From Chromobacterium alticapitis (GTDB taxonomy: Bacteria; Pseudomonadota; Gammaproteobacteria; Burkholderiales; Chromobacteriaceae), in contig NZ_PQWB01000001.1 of NCBI RefSeq assembly GCF_002924365.1, positions 1 to 45,914 of the forward strand: DNA of 45,914 bases, written 5' to 3'. The translations under genes and the position numbers were made by a program. Of this stretch, positions 26,268 to 34,657 are shown in pieces; positions within the stretch are counted from its first letter, which is position 1, and the number at the start of each line of letters is the position of its first letter. Below the pieces are notes generated by a model, which was not told the origin of the DNA, did no database searches, and saw only the letters and a list, made by a program, of their open reading frames with translations.

Positions 26268-26528
26268 TCTCCCTCCCGGCGGCCGCCGGCCACGCCCGCT
26301 GGCCGCCACCGCATGAATCCGCGAGGAAAGCTAGGCCGTGCCGCATGATGAATCTGGCCGGCTCATAGTCCGGCCATATGGAATGCGGGGCGAATGCTTG
26401 CCCCGGCTTGGAATCGCCGATTTCACCGCGATTACTTGTTTTTACTAAAGGCGTCCGGAGCGGAGCTGTCAAGGCGGGAGCGTGAACGCGGCTTTGCGGC
26501 GGGGCCTGGGCGATGATTGCGCAGCCGC
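26268..26528. other. Leader region of the chemosensory operon
   Basis: These 261 bp between the solute-binding gene and the first MCP gene hold no supported gene. Two short inverted repeats are visible: GGCCGG/CCGGCC (26356-26361 and 26370-26375) and CGGGGC/GCCCCG (26386-26391 and 26400-26405). No clear sigma-28 or sigma-70 promoter was recognised. Confidence 0.5.
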
Positions 26529-27269
26529 TTAAGGCAGCGCCTGCCCCAGCAGCTTGGCATAGCTGCCGTCGTGCTTCATTGCGGCCAGCGCGTCGTCGAA
26601 GCGATCGCGCACCCCTGCCAGCCCAGGCTTGCGGGAAAAGGCGATATAGCTGGGGATGTCCTCCAGCGGCGGCCGCAATTCGACGACCAGCCGCTCTGCA
26701 TGCCGCCGCCGCAATATGTCCCAAGCTCCCAGGCGGTTGCTGACCAGGATGTCGAATCGGTTAGCCAGCAGCATGTCCAGGTTTTGCTCGCCGCTGGCAG
26801 CGGTTTCCGTCACGCGTATGCCGCCGCGCTTCAAGGCGGCCTCGAAAGCCTCTCCGTAATTGACGGAGCGCACCACGCCGAAGCGGTAGGCGCCCAGCGC
26901 GTCCAGGCGGCCATCGAAAGGGATGTCCGCGCCCTTGCGCGTGAACAGGGACACGACTTGCGGCGCCAGCACCTGATGGCTGTAATCCAGCCTCGCTTCT
27001 CGCTCCGGGGTGCGGTAGAGCGTGAAAATGGCGTCGGCGCGTCCATCCTGCGCCATGGCCAACGCCCTTCCCCATGGGTAGATGACGATATGCACCGGCA
27101 CGCCCATGCGCCGGAACGCCTCGCGCACGATGTCCGCTGCGAAACCCTTCACCTCCGCGCCGTCCTGATACTGGTAAGGCGGGTATTGCAGCGTGACCAG
27201 CTCCAGCGCGGAAGCGCCGGCGGCAGGGCCGGTCAGAAGAAGCAGTATGACGGCGGCGATCCAGGCCAC
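26529..27269 (-). CDS. Periplasmic solute-binding protein, family 3 (orphan)
   Basis: A 246-residue SBP_bac_3-type protein. The chosen start is a GTG at 27269 with AGGAGG 5 nt before it, giving a clean signal peptide (hydrophobic AWIAAVILLLLTGPAAGA, cleavage near SALE). The mature part begins LVTLQYPPYQYQDG and carries KGFAADIVREAFRRMG and YPWGRALAMAQDGRADAIF, typical of the polar-amino-acid-binding fold; many such proteins are not transport components. No ABC permease or ATPase gene is nearby. Its position upstream of a chemosensory operon suggests it could present a ligand to a receptor, but this is only inference. Confidence 0.87.
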   Translation of the reverse strand: MAWIAAVILLLLTGPAAGASALELVTLQYPPYQYQDGAEVKGFAADIVREAFRRMGVPVHIVIYPWGRALAMAQDGRADAIFTLYRTPEREARLDYSHQVLAPQVVSLFTRKGADIPFDGRLDALGAYRFGVVRSVNYGEAFEAALKRGGIRVTETAASGEQNLDMLLANRFDILVSNRLGAWDILRRRHAERLVVELRPPLEDIPSYIAFSRKPGLAGVRDRFDDALAAMKHDGSYAKLLGQALP

Positions 27270-27284
27270 GCGAACCTCCTGACG

Positions 27285-27326
27285 GAACGAAACCGGGGCC
27301 CGCTCCTTCCCAGGAGGGGCCCCGGT
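27285..27326 (-). terminator. Strong hairpin after purF, probable terminator
   Basis: ACCGGGGCCC (27292-27301) pairs perfectly with GGGCCCCGGT (27317-27326). Inside, CTCCT (27303-27307) pairs with AGGAG (27312-27316) around TCCC. On the minus strand the stem is followed by TTTCGTT. It lies 70 nt after the purF stop and just before the solute-binding gene. Confidence 0.6.
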
Positions 27327-27395
27327 CTTGCCGAGAGCCTGGCGGGCGTGCATTCCACGGTATAGCCTACCGGGAACGGCGCCGACGCCGCCGTC

Positions 27396-28928
27396 TTACA
27401 TCAGGTTCTGCTCGGCCACGTTCAGGTTCAGGTCTATCATCTGTTCGCTGCCGCTCTGGTCCTTGTGCTTCAGGTCCAGGCGCGCGCATTCGATGGCGTC
27501 CAGATAGGCTGCGGTAATGTCGCCGGTGATGTACTCGCCGTCGAAGCACGAGCTTTCGAACAGCTTCAGTTCGCGGTTGACGCTCGCCACCGCGTCCTTC
27601 AAGGCGTCCAGATCTTGGTAGATCACCACGTCGGCGCCGATTTCGCGCGCGATGTCCTGCTCGTCTCGCCCGGTAGCCAGCAGTTCGGCTCGGGTGGGCA
27701 TGTCTATGCCGTAGACGTTGGGGAAACGCACCGCCGGCGCAGCGGAGGCGAAATACACATTCTTGGCGCCGGAGTCGCGCGCCATCTGCACGATTTCCTT
27801 GGACGTGGTGCCGCGCACGATGGAGTCATCCACCAGCAGCACATTGCGGCCGGCGAACTCCAGCGGCACCGGGTTCAGCTTCTGGCGCACGGATTTCCTG
27901 CGCACCGCCTGGCCCGGCATGATGAAGGTGCGGCCGATGTAGCGGTTCTTGATGAAGCCCTCGCGGTACGGCAGGCCCAGCGCGTTGGCCAGCTGCAGCG
28001 CGCTCTGGCGGCTGGAATCGGGAATCGGGATCACCACGTCTATCTCCAGCCCCGGCAGATCGCGGCGAATTTTCTCGGCCAGCGTCTCGCCCATATTCAG
28101 GCGGGACTGGTAAACCGACACGCCATCAATCACCGAATCCGGACGGGCGAAGTAGACGTATTCGAACAGGCAGGGCGCGAGGCGGGTGTTTTCCGCGCAT
28201 ACCTGGCTGTGCATGTCGCCATCGAAAGTGACATAGACGCATTCGCCCGGCAGCACGTCGCGCAGCAGCGTAAAGCCGGAGCAGTCGAGCGCGACGGACT
28301 CTGAAGCGAACATGTATTCGGTCTTGCTGTCGGACTCGGTGCTGCCCATCACCAGCGGACGGATGCCGTTGGGGTCGCGGAAAGCAACCAGGCCATAGCC
28401 GGCGATCATCGCCACCACCGCGTAAGCGCCCTTGACGCGGCGATGCACGGCGGCCACCGCGCCGAACACCGCGTCCACGGTCAGCTCGGGACCCTGCACG
28501 CGCTGCGCCAGCTCATGCGCGAACACGTTCAGCAGCACTTCGGAGTCCGAATTGGTGTTGATGTGCCGCAGGTCGTGGCGGAACATGTCCGCCTTCAGTT
28601 CGTCGGTATTCGTCAGGTTGCCATTGTGGGCCAGCACCACGCCGAACGGCGAATTGACGTAGAACGGCTGCGCTTCGGCCAGGCAGGACGCCGAGCCGGC
28701 GGTCGGATAGCGCACATGGGCGATGCCGGCATTGCCCAGCAGAGAGCGCATATTGCGCGTGCGGAACACGTCGCGCACCATGCCGCTGCCCTTGTGCATG
28801 TGAAAGGTCTCGCCATTGGCGGTAACGATGCCGGCCGCATCCTGTCCGCGGTGTTGCAGCACCTGCAAGCCATCGTACAGCAGTTGGTTGACCGGAGACT
28901 GACCGACCACGCCTAGAATTCCACACAT
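27396..28928 (-). CDS. purF: Amidophosphoribosyltransferase
   Basis: First committed enzyme of purine synthesis, making 5-phosphoribosylamine from PRPP and glutamine. The 510 residues begin MCGILGVVG, so Cys2 becomes the N-terminal nucleophile of the class II glutaminase domain (1-240) after Met removal. The C-terminal phosphoribosyltransferase domain has the PRPP loop [14 protein letters not shown] and the [14 protein letters not shown] segment. The ATG at 28928 is fixed by the Cys2 requirement; GAGGG lies 8 nt before it. It belongs to the folC-SPOR-cvpA-purF order also found in E. coli, but a terminator-like hairpin lies between cvpA and purF. Confidence 0.98.
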   Translation of the reverse strand: MCGILGVVGQSPVNQLLYDGLQVLQHRGQDAAGIVTANGETFHMHKGSGMVRDVFRTRNMRSLLGNAGIAHVRYPTAGSASCLAEAQPFYVNSPFGVVLAHNGNLTNTDELKADMFRHDLRHINTNSDSEVLLNVFAHELAQRVQGPELTVDAVFGAVAAVHRRVKGAYAVVAMIAGYGLVAFRDPNGIRPLVMGSTESDSKTEYMFASESVALDCSGFTLLRDVLPGECVYVTFDGDMHSQVCAENTRLAPCLFEYVYFARPDSVIDGVSVYQSRLNMGETLAEKIRRDLPGLEIDVVIPIPDSSRQSALQLANALGLPYREGFIKNRYIGRTFIMPGQAVRRKSVRQKLNPVPLEFAGRNVLLVDDSIVRGTTSKEIVQMARDSGAKNVYFASAAPAVRFPNVYGIDMPTRAELLATGRDEQDIAREIGADVVIYQDLDALKDAVASVNRELKLFESSCFDGEYITGDITAAYLDAIECARLDLKHKDQSGSEQMIDLNLNVAEQNLM

Positions 28929-28970
28929 CTTTAAAGCCCTCTATCCCAACTTGCTGAAAAAGGAAAACCC

Positions 28971-29020
28971 CAAAAGAAAAAGGCGGAATCTTGAAGTAAA
29001 GATATCAAGATATTCCGCCT
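28971..29020 (-). terminator. Terminator or attenuator between cvpA and purF
   Basis: On the minus strand a long stem formed by 29020-29012 (AGGCGGAAT) and 28989-28981 (ATTCCGCCT), extended by TCTTGA/TCAAGA pairing, is followed by TTTTTCTTTT. It begins 7 nt after the cvpA stop and ends about 43 nt before purF. Little room remains for a separate purF promoter, and none was recognised, so control of purF by readthrough is possible. Confidence 0.8.
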
Positions 29021-29026
29021 CTTCAT

Positions 29027-29542
29027 CTAACTGTCCGGCGCCTGGCCGGGCGAGTCGTAGTGCAGGTTGTTCGCCATCGTGGGCGGCAACCATGGCCTCA
29101 ATGACAAGGCCAGAGATTCGAATGGCGCCGAAAGCACCGCGTTCCTCCACATCGGTTTTTGCGGCAGGCTGCTCAAGCCCGCCAACAGCACGGCCGCCGT
29201 CACCAGCGCCACGCCGCGCGCCAGGCCGAATATTCCGCCCAGCATGCGATTGATCACGCCCAGGCCTATGCTGTCCACCAGGCCGGTCAGCGCGACGCGC
29301 AGCAGCGCGGTGCCCAGCCAGACCAGGAAGAAGACCAGCACGAAGCTCGCCACCATGCGCACGCCCTCGCCCGGCAGGCTGGCGGGCAGGAAGGCCTCCA
29401 CCAGCGGCGAGAACTGCTTGGCGCACCAGAAGGCGATCAGCCAGGCGCCCAGCGACAGCACTTCGGCGATCAGGCCGCGCATCAAGGCCATCAGCACAGA
29501 TCCGGCGACGATGGCAATAGCGATATAGTCGAAGGCGGTCAT
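29027..29542 (-). CDS. cvpA: CvpA family inner-membrane protein
   Basis: A 171-residue protein with about four membrane helices (start MTAFDYIAIAIVAGSVLMALMRG; then LSLGAWLIAFWCAKQF; MVASFVLVFFLVWLG; GARG..ALVTAAVLLAG). It matches the CvpA/colicin V production family, linked in E. coli to envelope stress and bile resistance. The conserved Gly-Arg-Gly-rich LGGIFGLARG is present. The gene starts 5 nt after the SPOR gene stop and precedes purF, as in many proteobacteria. Confidence 0.93.
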   Translation of the reverse strand: MTAFDYIAIAIVAGSVLMALMRGLIAEVLSLGAWLIAFWCAKQFSPLVEAFLPASLPGEGVRMVASFVLVFFLVWLGTALLRVALTGLVDSIGLGVINRMLGGIFGLARGVALVTAAVLLAGLSSLPQKPMWRNAVLSAPFESLALSLRPWLPPTMANNLHYDSPGQAPDS

Positions 29543-29547
29543 GGCGG

Positions 29548-30306
29548 CTACTTGTTGATGATGATGCCGTTGATGCCGGCGCGGGCCAGCTTCTGCAGCG
29601 CGGCCTGCGCCTCCGCCTGGCTGGCGAACGGCCCCACCCGCACGCGCGTCACTTCGCCCTTGCTGGTCTCCACCTTGGAGAAGTGGGCGGTCACGCCTAT
29701 GGAGGACAACTTGCCGCGCAGCGCGTCCACCTTGGCCGGATCGGACAAGGCCGCCAGCTGGATGACGGACTTGCCGTGCGCGTCGCTCTTGGCGGAGTGG
29801 CTTTCCGGGTCGAAGCGGCCCTCGAGGATGGCCGCCGGGTCCGCTTGCTTGCGCGGCTTGCTTTCGGCCTTGGCCTCGTCGGGCTTGCGCTTGGGCTCAG
29901 TCTGAATCTCGGGTTTGGCTTCGATCTTGGCTTCGGGTTTCGCCGGTTTGGGCGGCTCGGCCGCTTTCTCTACGGGCGCAGCGGGCGTTTTGGCCGCGGT
30001 AGACGGCGCGGTGATGCTGGACAGATTGGCCGGCAGCTCGGTCGTAGAGGCCGGAGCCGGCACGGCTTCCGCCGCTTGAGCCTGCGAAGCGGCATGCTTG
30101 GCCGCCGAGGCCGGCGCGGATGCGACAGGTTCGGACGCGCCGCCCATGATCTCTATCGATTCCGGCTTCATCTGCTGCTCCGGCAGATGATCCACCACCT
30201 TCCACAGCACGGCGGTGGCGAGGGAAACCAGCACGACCGCGCCCACCAGGCGGCGGCGCGCTCGCTTGCGCAACAAAATCAGTTCATCGTGGCTGGACAG
30301 TGCCAT
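29548..30306 (-). CDS. SPOR-domain cell-division protein, DedD/FtsN-like
   Basis: A 252-residue bitopic inner-membrane protein: short cytoplasmic basic tail (LLRKRARRR), one membrane helix (about 20-38), a low-complexity Ala/Pro/Lys/Glu-rich periplasmic linker (about 60-165), and a C-terminal SPOR domain (about 175-252; SVIQLAALSDPAKVDALRGKL to VRVGPFASQAEAQAALQKL). SPOR domains bind denuded septal peptidoglycan. Its place between folC and cvpA is that of dedD in E. coli. The start lies 8 nt after the folC stop. Confidence 0.92.
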   Translation of the reverse strand: MALSSHDELILLRKRARRRLVGAVVLVSLATAVLWKVVDHLPEQQMKPESIEIMGGASEPVASAPASAAKHAASQAQAAEAVPAPASTTELPANLSSITAPSTAAKTPAAPVEKAAEPPKPAKPEAKIEAKPEIQTEPKRKPDEAKAESKPRKQADPAAILEGRFDPESHSAKSDAHGKSVIQLAALSDPAKVDALRGKLSSIGVTAHFSKVETSKGEVTRVRVGPFASQAEAQAALQKLARAGINGIIINK

Positions 30307-30313
30307 GCATTCC

Positions 30314-31582
30314 TCAAACCGGGTGACGCCGGGCCGTTTCCACCTCGGCTACGGTGTGGAAAGACCCGAAAACGACGATTCTATCATTGTCGCCGGCTTG
30401 CGATAAGGCTGCGGACCAGGCTTGCGCCACGCTGCCATACGTTTTGACGCTGGCCACGCCGGCTTGCGCCAGCGCGGCGGCGATGGCTTCGCCGTTCTGG
30501 CCGCGCGGCATGTCCAGTCCCGCCACCAGCCAGTGATCGAACTCGTCCTTCGCCAATTCGATCACGCCGGTCATGTCCTTGTCGGCCAGCATGGAGAATA
30601 CCGCGTAGCGGTTCTCGGCATACGGCAATTGTTTCAGCGCCGCCGCCATGGCCTTGACCGCGTGAGGATTGTGGCCCACGTCCAGCACCACGGCGGGACG
30701 GCCCGGCAGCACCTGGAAGCGGCCAGGCCACTCCACTTCCACCAGTCCTTGCTTGACCGCGCCCGCGCCCACCGGCAGCCGCTCGCGCAGCGCGTCCAGC
30801 GCCGCCAGCGCGCCGCAGGCGTTGAGCATCTGGTAGCCGCCGCGCAAGGCCGGAATCGGCAGCGCGTGGCGGTGGCGGTCGCCGATGCGGAACGACCACT
30901 GATTATCCATCCTAGTGAAGCCGAAGTCGCGCCCGTATAGTTTCAGATCGGCGCCGATGGCGGCGGCGTGATCGATCAGCCGCGCTGGCGGCTCCGCATC
31001 GACGCAGATCGCCGGCTTGCCGGCGCGGTAAATGCCGGCCTTCTCGAAACCGATGTCTTCGCGGTTGTCGCCCAGGATGGTCTGGTGGTCCAGATCCACG
31101 CTGACCACGACGGACACGTCCGGCTCGAAGATGTTGACCGCGTCCAGCCGACCGCCCAGGCCCACCTCTAGGATGATCACGTCCACTTTTTCCGCGACGA
31201 AACTGTGCACGGCGGCCAGGGTGCCGAATTCGAAGTACGTGAGGGTGGTGTCGCCGCGGGCGGCGTCTATGGCCTCGAAACTGGCGATGATGCGCTCATC
31301 GGACGCCGGCTTGAGATCAATGGCGATGCGCTCGTTGTAGCGCGTGATGTGCGGCGAGGTGTAAGTGCCCACCTTGAAGCCGGCGGCGCGCAGCATGCAG
31401 GACAGCATGGCGCAGGTGGAACCCTTGCCGTTGGTCCCCGCCACCATGATCACCGGACAGGCCGGCCGCAGCGCCATCGCGTCGCGCACGCTTGAGACGC
31501 GGGCGAGGCCCATGTCTATCGCGGTGACATGCAGGCCCTCCTGCCAGCGCAGCCAATCGTCCAGGGTCTTTTTCGTATTCAT
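30314..31582 (-). CDS. folC: Bifunctional folylpolyglutamate synthase/dihydrofolate synthase
   Basis: Adds glutamate to dihydropteroate and to folates. The 422-residue protein has the Mur-ligase-like ATP loop VAGTNGKGST, the folate-family TYTSPHITRYNERI (the SPH motif), EVGLGGRLDAVN, and the C-terminal domain with VLDVGHNPHAVKAM. The ATG at 31582 overlaps the stop of the YgfX-like gene by 4 bp. The E. coli order accD-folC-dedD-cvpA-purF is kept except that accD is absent and two small genes lie upstream. Confidence 0.97.
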   Translation of the reverse strand: MNTKKTLDDWLRWQEGLHVTAIDMGLARVSSVRDAMALRPACPVIMVAGTNGKGSTCAMLSCMLRAAGFKVGTYTSPHITRYNERIAIDLKPASDERIIASFEAIDAARGDTTLTYFEFGTLAAVHSFVAEKVDVIILEVGLGGRLDAVNIFEPDVSVVVSVDLDHQTILGDNREDIGFEKAGIYRAGKPAICVDAEPPARLIDHAAAIGADLKLYGRDFGFTRMDNQWSFRIGDRHRHALPIPALRGGYQMLNACGALAALDALRERLPVGAGAVKQGLVEVEWPGRFQVLPGRPAVVLDVGHNPHAVKAMAAALKQLPYAENRYAVFSMLADKDMTGVIELAKDEFDHWLVAGLDMPRGQNGEAIAAALAQAGVASVKTYGSVAQAWSAALSQAGDNDRIVVFGSFHTVAEVETARRHPV

Positions 31583-32040
31583 GGGGCGGATTCCGTTTGA
31601 TTGCTAGGCTGCGGCGCTTCGAACCACAGCAGATACACTCTGAGCTGGCGGCGGGATTCGGCGTCGGCGGAATCCGGCCACAGCATCACGCTGCGCCGCC
31701 GTCCGGCGGCCCTGGCGTTCAGCACCGTCAGTTGCGGCGTGACGAAACAGTCGTCCAGAACCTCGGCCTCTTGCCGGTTCTCGCCGCGGCACAGGAAAAG
31801 GCGGCCGCGCGCGTCCACCTCCAGCCGCTCCGGCACCGCGCCGCCCAGCCGTCCATCGGCCCGCAGCGCCAGCCAGCCCAGGCCAGCGGCGACCGGCAGG
31901 CTGAGCAGAAAAGATGGCGGCAAATACCTCGCCAGCAACAGCGCGTCGGCGGCCAGCGCCGCCAGCACCAGGCCCAGCCACAGCCTCGACGGCCTGAGCG
32001 GCACAGCGAACGGTTGCAGCAGCGGCCGGTCCCGGCGCAT
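31579..32040 (-). CDS. YgfX-like small membrane protein
   Basis: A 153-residue protein with two adjacent membrane helices (about 19-37 and 41-60) and a soluble C-terminal part. The pattern and the C-terminal VMLWPDSADAESRRQLRVYLL resemble E. coli YgfX (CptA), which carries LWLAADSMDEAEWRDLRRIL in the same place. YgfX is usually paired with SdhE; no sdhE is present here. The ATG at 32040 lies 5 nt after the stop of the upstream gene, and the end overlaps folC by 4 bp, so all are co-transcribed. Family call is moderate. Confidence 0.65.
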   Translation of the reverse strand: MRRDRPLLQPFAVPLRPSRLWLGLVLAALAADALLLARYLPPSFLLSLPVAAGLGWLALRADGRLGGAVPERLEVDARGRLFLCRGENRQEAEVLDDCFVTPQLTVLNARAAGRRRSVMLWPDSADAESRRQLRVYLLWFEAPQPSNQTESAP

Positions 32041-32045
32041 CGAAT

Positions 32046-32402
32046 TTACAGCTCGCTGGCCGGGGAGTTGGTGATGTCGGCGTCCACGCTGTCCAGCACC
32101 ATGGAGTGGATCTCCACGTCGAACCATTCCCAGAACGCCTTCAAGGACAGGTCTTGCGGCCAGCGGCTATCGTCCTCATCCCAGGAGGCCAGTTCCATCT
32201 TGAACAGCTGCTCGTAGATTTCATCGATATGGGCCACGCCCTCTTCCGGCTCGATGAACTCCGGCAGCAGCACGGCGGTGCAATCGCTGCGCAGGCTGTC
32301 CAGCGACAAGTCCACCATGTCGGTGTCCGGCAACTGGTTCAGCCAGTCCAGGAACGGTTGCTTCGGCTTGATCACGGCAACGGCGCGGTCGACGAAATAC
32401 AT
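32046..32402 (-). CDS. Conserved hypothetical acidic protein
   Basis: A 118-residue soluble, acidic protein with no signal peptide or membrane segment. It starts MYFVDRAVAVIKPKQPFLDWL and has an acidic, Trp-rich second half (WDEDDSRWP, FWEWFDVE). I recall similar uncharacterised proteins in other proteobacteria but cannot name a family. It is the first gene of the operon running into the YgfX-like gene and folC, behind an extended -10 at 32439-32447 on the minus strand. AGGCCCCTCC precedes the ATG, with no strong ribosome-binding site. Function unknown. Confidence 0.8.
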   Translation of the reverse strand: MYFVDRAVAVIKPKQPFLDWLNQLPDTDMVDLSLDSLRSDCTAVLLPEFIEPEEGVAHIDEIYEQLFKMELASWDEDDSRWPQDLSLKAFWEWFDVEIHSMVLDSVDADITNSPASEL

Positions 32403-32438
32403 GGAGGGGCCTTTCGGGCAAGTATGGATTCGGCGCGC

Positions 32439-32447
32439 ATTGTATCA
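32439..32447 (-). promoter_or_regulatory. Extended -10 upstream of the folC operon
   Basis: TGATACAAT read on the minus strand (TACAAT at 32444-32439), predicting a start near 32432, about 30 nt before the first gene. A matching TGATACACT faces the other way at 32491-32499. Confidence 0.45.
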
Positions 32448-32490
32448 GTCTCCCCGCCGCCAGGCGACCCATCCGCCGACAGGGTCTACG

Positions 32491-32499
32491 TGATACACT
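32491..32499 (+). promoter_or_regulatory. Extended -10 upstream of uup
   Basis: TGATACACT gives TACACT (32494-32499) with an upstream TG. The predicted start near 32506 leaves a 30-nt leader before the uup ATG at 32537. Confidence 0.4.
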
Positions 32500-32536
32500 G
32501 GCCGGTATTTTCCTCATACCGCAAGACACACAGAAC

Positions 32537-34459
32537 ATGGCCCTGATTACCGTCGAGAAAGCCTGCCTGGCTTTCGGACACCACGCGCTCTTGGACAACG
32601 TAGACTTCGCCCTGGAGCCGGGCGAGGCGGTCGGCCTGATCGGCCGCAACGGCGCGGGCAAGTCGTCCTTGCTCAAGGGCATCGCCGGCGCGGTGCAGCT
32701 GGACGATGGCCGCATCAACATCAAGGGCGACGTCAAGGTCGCCTATGTGCCGCAGGAGCCGGAATTCGACCCCGGCCACAGCGTGTTCGAAGCCGTGGCC
32801 GAAGGCCTGGGCGATTTGAAAGCCCTGCTCACCGACTACCACAAGATCACCCAGCAGCTTACCCAGGCCGACGCCGACCACGAACAGGCGCTCTCGCGCA
32901 TGGAATCCATCCAGCACGAGCTGGAGTCCCGCGGCGGCTGGCAGTTCGACGCGTTGATCTCGTCCACGCTGAGCCACCTGGAGCTGAACCCCGACGCGCG
33001 CATCTCCGACCTGTCCGGCGGCTGGAAGAAGCGCGTGGCGCTGGCGCGCGCGCTGGCGTCCAAACCGGACGTGCTGCTTCTGGACGAGCCCACCAACCAC
33101 CTGGACGTATCCGCCATCGAATGGCTGGAAGGCCTGATCAAGAGTTTCTCCGGCAGCGTGCTGCTGATCACCCACGACCGCCGCTTCCTGGACAACGTCG
33201 CCACCCGCATCATCGAACTGGACCGCGGCATTCTGCGCAGCTATCCGGGCAGCTTCTCCGCCTACCAGACGCGCAAGGCGGAAGAGCTGGCGATAGAAGA
33301 AGAGCAGAACCGCATCTTCGACAAATTCCATGCCCAGGAAGAAGTGTGGATACGCAAGGGCATCGAAGCTCGCCGCACCCGCAACGAGGGCCGGGTGCGC
33401 CGGCTGGAAGCCATCCGCCGCGAACGCTCCTCGCGCCGCGAGCGCGTGGGCCAGGTGAATTTCCAGTTGGACGCCGGCGAGCGCTCCGGCAAGCTGGTGG
33501 CCGAGTTGGAGCGCGTCAGCAAGGGCTTCGACGATAAAAAGCTGATCCGCGACTTCACCAGCCGCATCCTGCGCGGCGACAAGATAGGCCTGATCGGGCC
33601 CAACGGCGCCGGCAAGACCACGCTGCTGAAACTGATCCTGGGCGAGCTGCAGCCGGACAGCGGCGAAGTCAAGCAAGGCACCAAGCTGGAAATCGCCTAC
33701 TTCGACCAGTTCCGCGAACAGTTGGACGAGGAAACCAGCGTCGCCGACATCATCAGCCAGGGCAATGATTTCGTCGAAATCGGCGGCGTGAAGAAGCACG
33801 TGATGAGCTACCTGGAGGACTTCCTGTTCTCGCCGCAACGCGCCCGCAGCCCGGTGCGCTCGCTGTCCGGTGGCGAACGCAACCGCCTGCTGCTGGCCCG
33901 CCTGTTCACCCGCCCGGCCAATGTGCTGGTGCTGGACGAGCCGACCAACGATCTGGACATCGACACCCTGGAATTGCTGGAAGACGTGATCGCCCAGTAT
34001 TCCGGCACCGTGTTCCTGGTCAGCCACGATCGGGCCTTCCTGGACAATGTGGTCACCCAGGTCATCGCCTTCGAAGGCGAAGGCAAGCTGGAGGAATACC
34101 CCGGCGGCTACCAGGACTGGCTGGACGCCAGGAAGCGCATGGCCGAGTTCGCCCCGGCTGAAAAAACCAAGGAAACCGCGCCCGGCAAGGAAGCGGTTCG
34201 CCAGGATAAACCCAAGGCCGCGCGCAACAAGCTGTCCTACAACGAAACCCGCGAGCTGGCGGCGCTGCCGGACCAGATCAGCGCGCTGGAAGCCGAGCAA
34301 GCCGAGTTGAACCAGCGTTTGCTGGACCCCAACTGCTACCGCGACACGCCCAAGGAAGCCATCGCCTGGCAGCAGCGCATCGAGCAGATAGACGAATTGC
34401 TGCTGGACAAGCTGGCGCGCTGGGAGGAGCTGGAGGCGCAGCAACAGCGGCCAAACTAA
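32537..34459 (+). CDS. uup: ABC-F ATPase, Uup-type
   Basis: A 640-residue soluble twin-ATPase of the ABC-F family, which acts on the ribosome or, for Uup, also affects transposon excision and replication-fork processing. Walker A motifs are GRNGAGKSS and GPNGAGKTT; signature motifs LSGGWKKR and LSGGERNR; Walker B-type LLLDEPTNHLD and LVLDEPTNDLD. The linker (about 240-310) is charged. A C-terminal coiled-coil domain (about 545-635; LPDQISALEAEQAELNQRL) distinguishes Uup from EttA. Single-gene unit diverging from the folC operon. A GC-rich hairpin follows. Confidence 0.94.
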   Translation: MALITVEKACLAFGHHALLDNVDFALEPGEAVGLIGRNGAGKSSLLKGIAGAVQLDDGRINIKGDVKVAYVPQEPEFDPGHSVFEAVAEGLGDLKALLTDYHKITQQLTQADADHEQALSRMESIQHELESRGGWQFDALISSTLSHLELNPDARISDLSGGWKKRVALARALASKPDVLLLDEPTNHLDVSAIEWLEGLIKSFSGSVLLITHDRRFLDNVATRIIELDRGILRSYPGSFSAYQTRKAEELAIEEEQNRIFDKFHAQEEVWIRKGIEARRTRNEGRVRRLEAIRRERSSRRERVGQVNFQLDAGERSGKLVAELERVSKGFDDKKLIRDFTSRILRGDKIGLIGPNGAGKTTLLKLILGELQPDSGEVKQGTKLEIAYFDQFREQLDEETSVADIISQGNDFVEIGGVKKHVMSYLEDFLFSPQRARSPVRSLSGGERNRLLLARLFTRPANVLVLDEPTNDLDIDTLELLEDVIAQYSGTVFLVSHDRAFLDNVVTQVIAFEGEGKLEEYPGGYQDWLDARKRMAEFAPAEKTKETAPGKEAVRQDKPKAARNKLSYNETRELAALPDQISALEAEQAELNQRLLDPNCYRDTPKEAIAWQQRIEQIDELLLDKLARWEELEAQQQRPN

Positions 34460-34469
34460 GAACGCTGCC

Positions 34470-34501
34470 CTGCGGCCGCCCTGTTCGCAGGCGGCCCGCA
34501 G
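34470..34501 (+). terminator. GC-rich hairpin after uup
   Basis: CTGCGGCCGCC (34470-34480) pairs with GGCGGCCCGCAG (34490-34501) with one bulged base and a 9-nt loop. No T tract follows, so it may be a weak or Rho-assisted terminator. Confidence 0.35.
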
Positions 34502-34657
34502 CGGCGAGGGCACTTTGCCCGGAGACAGCGCATGAGCTACACAAGTAGAAGACTGCGCCTTCGCGCGCAGCTTAAGCGGCAAGGCGCCGGCGGCACGGAA
34601 CCGTCCGGCCAGGATGCATGCCATTGCGAAGACAGTCCGGCAACCGACAGAGGGGAA

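Noticed and set aside
25177-26724. Alternative 515-codon frame on the minus strand over the first MCP gene
   Set aside because: It overlaps the MCP in another frame, crosses its leader and is rich in Arg/Ala/Gly without any domain.
32486-34624. Very long minus-strand open frame opposite uup (712 codons)
   Set aside because: It is the antisense shadow of the well-supported uup gene, with a low-complexity translation.
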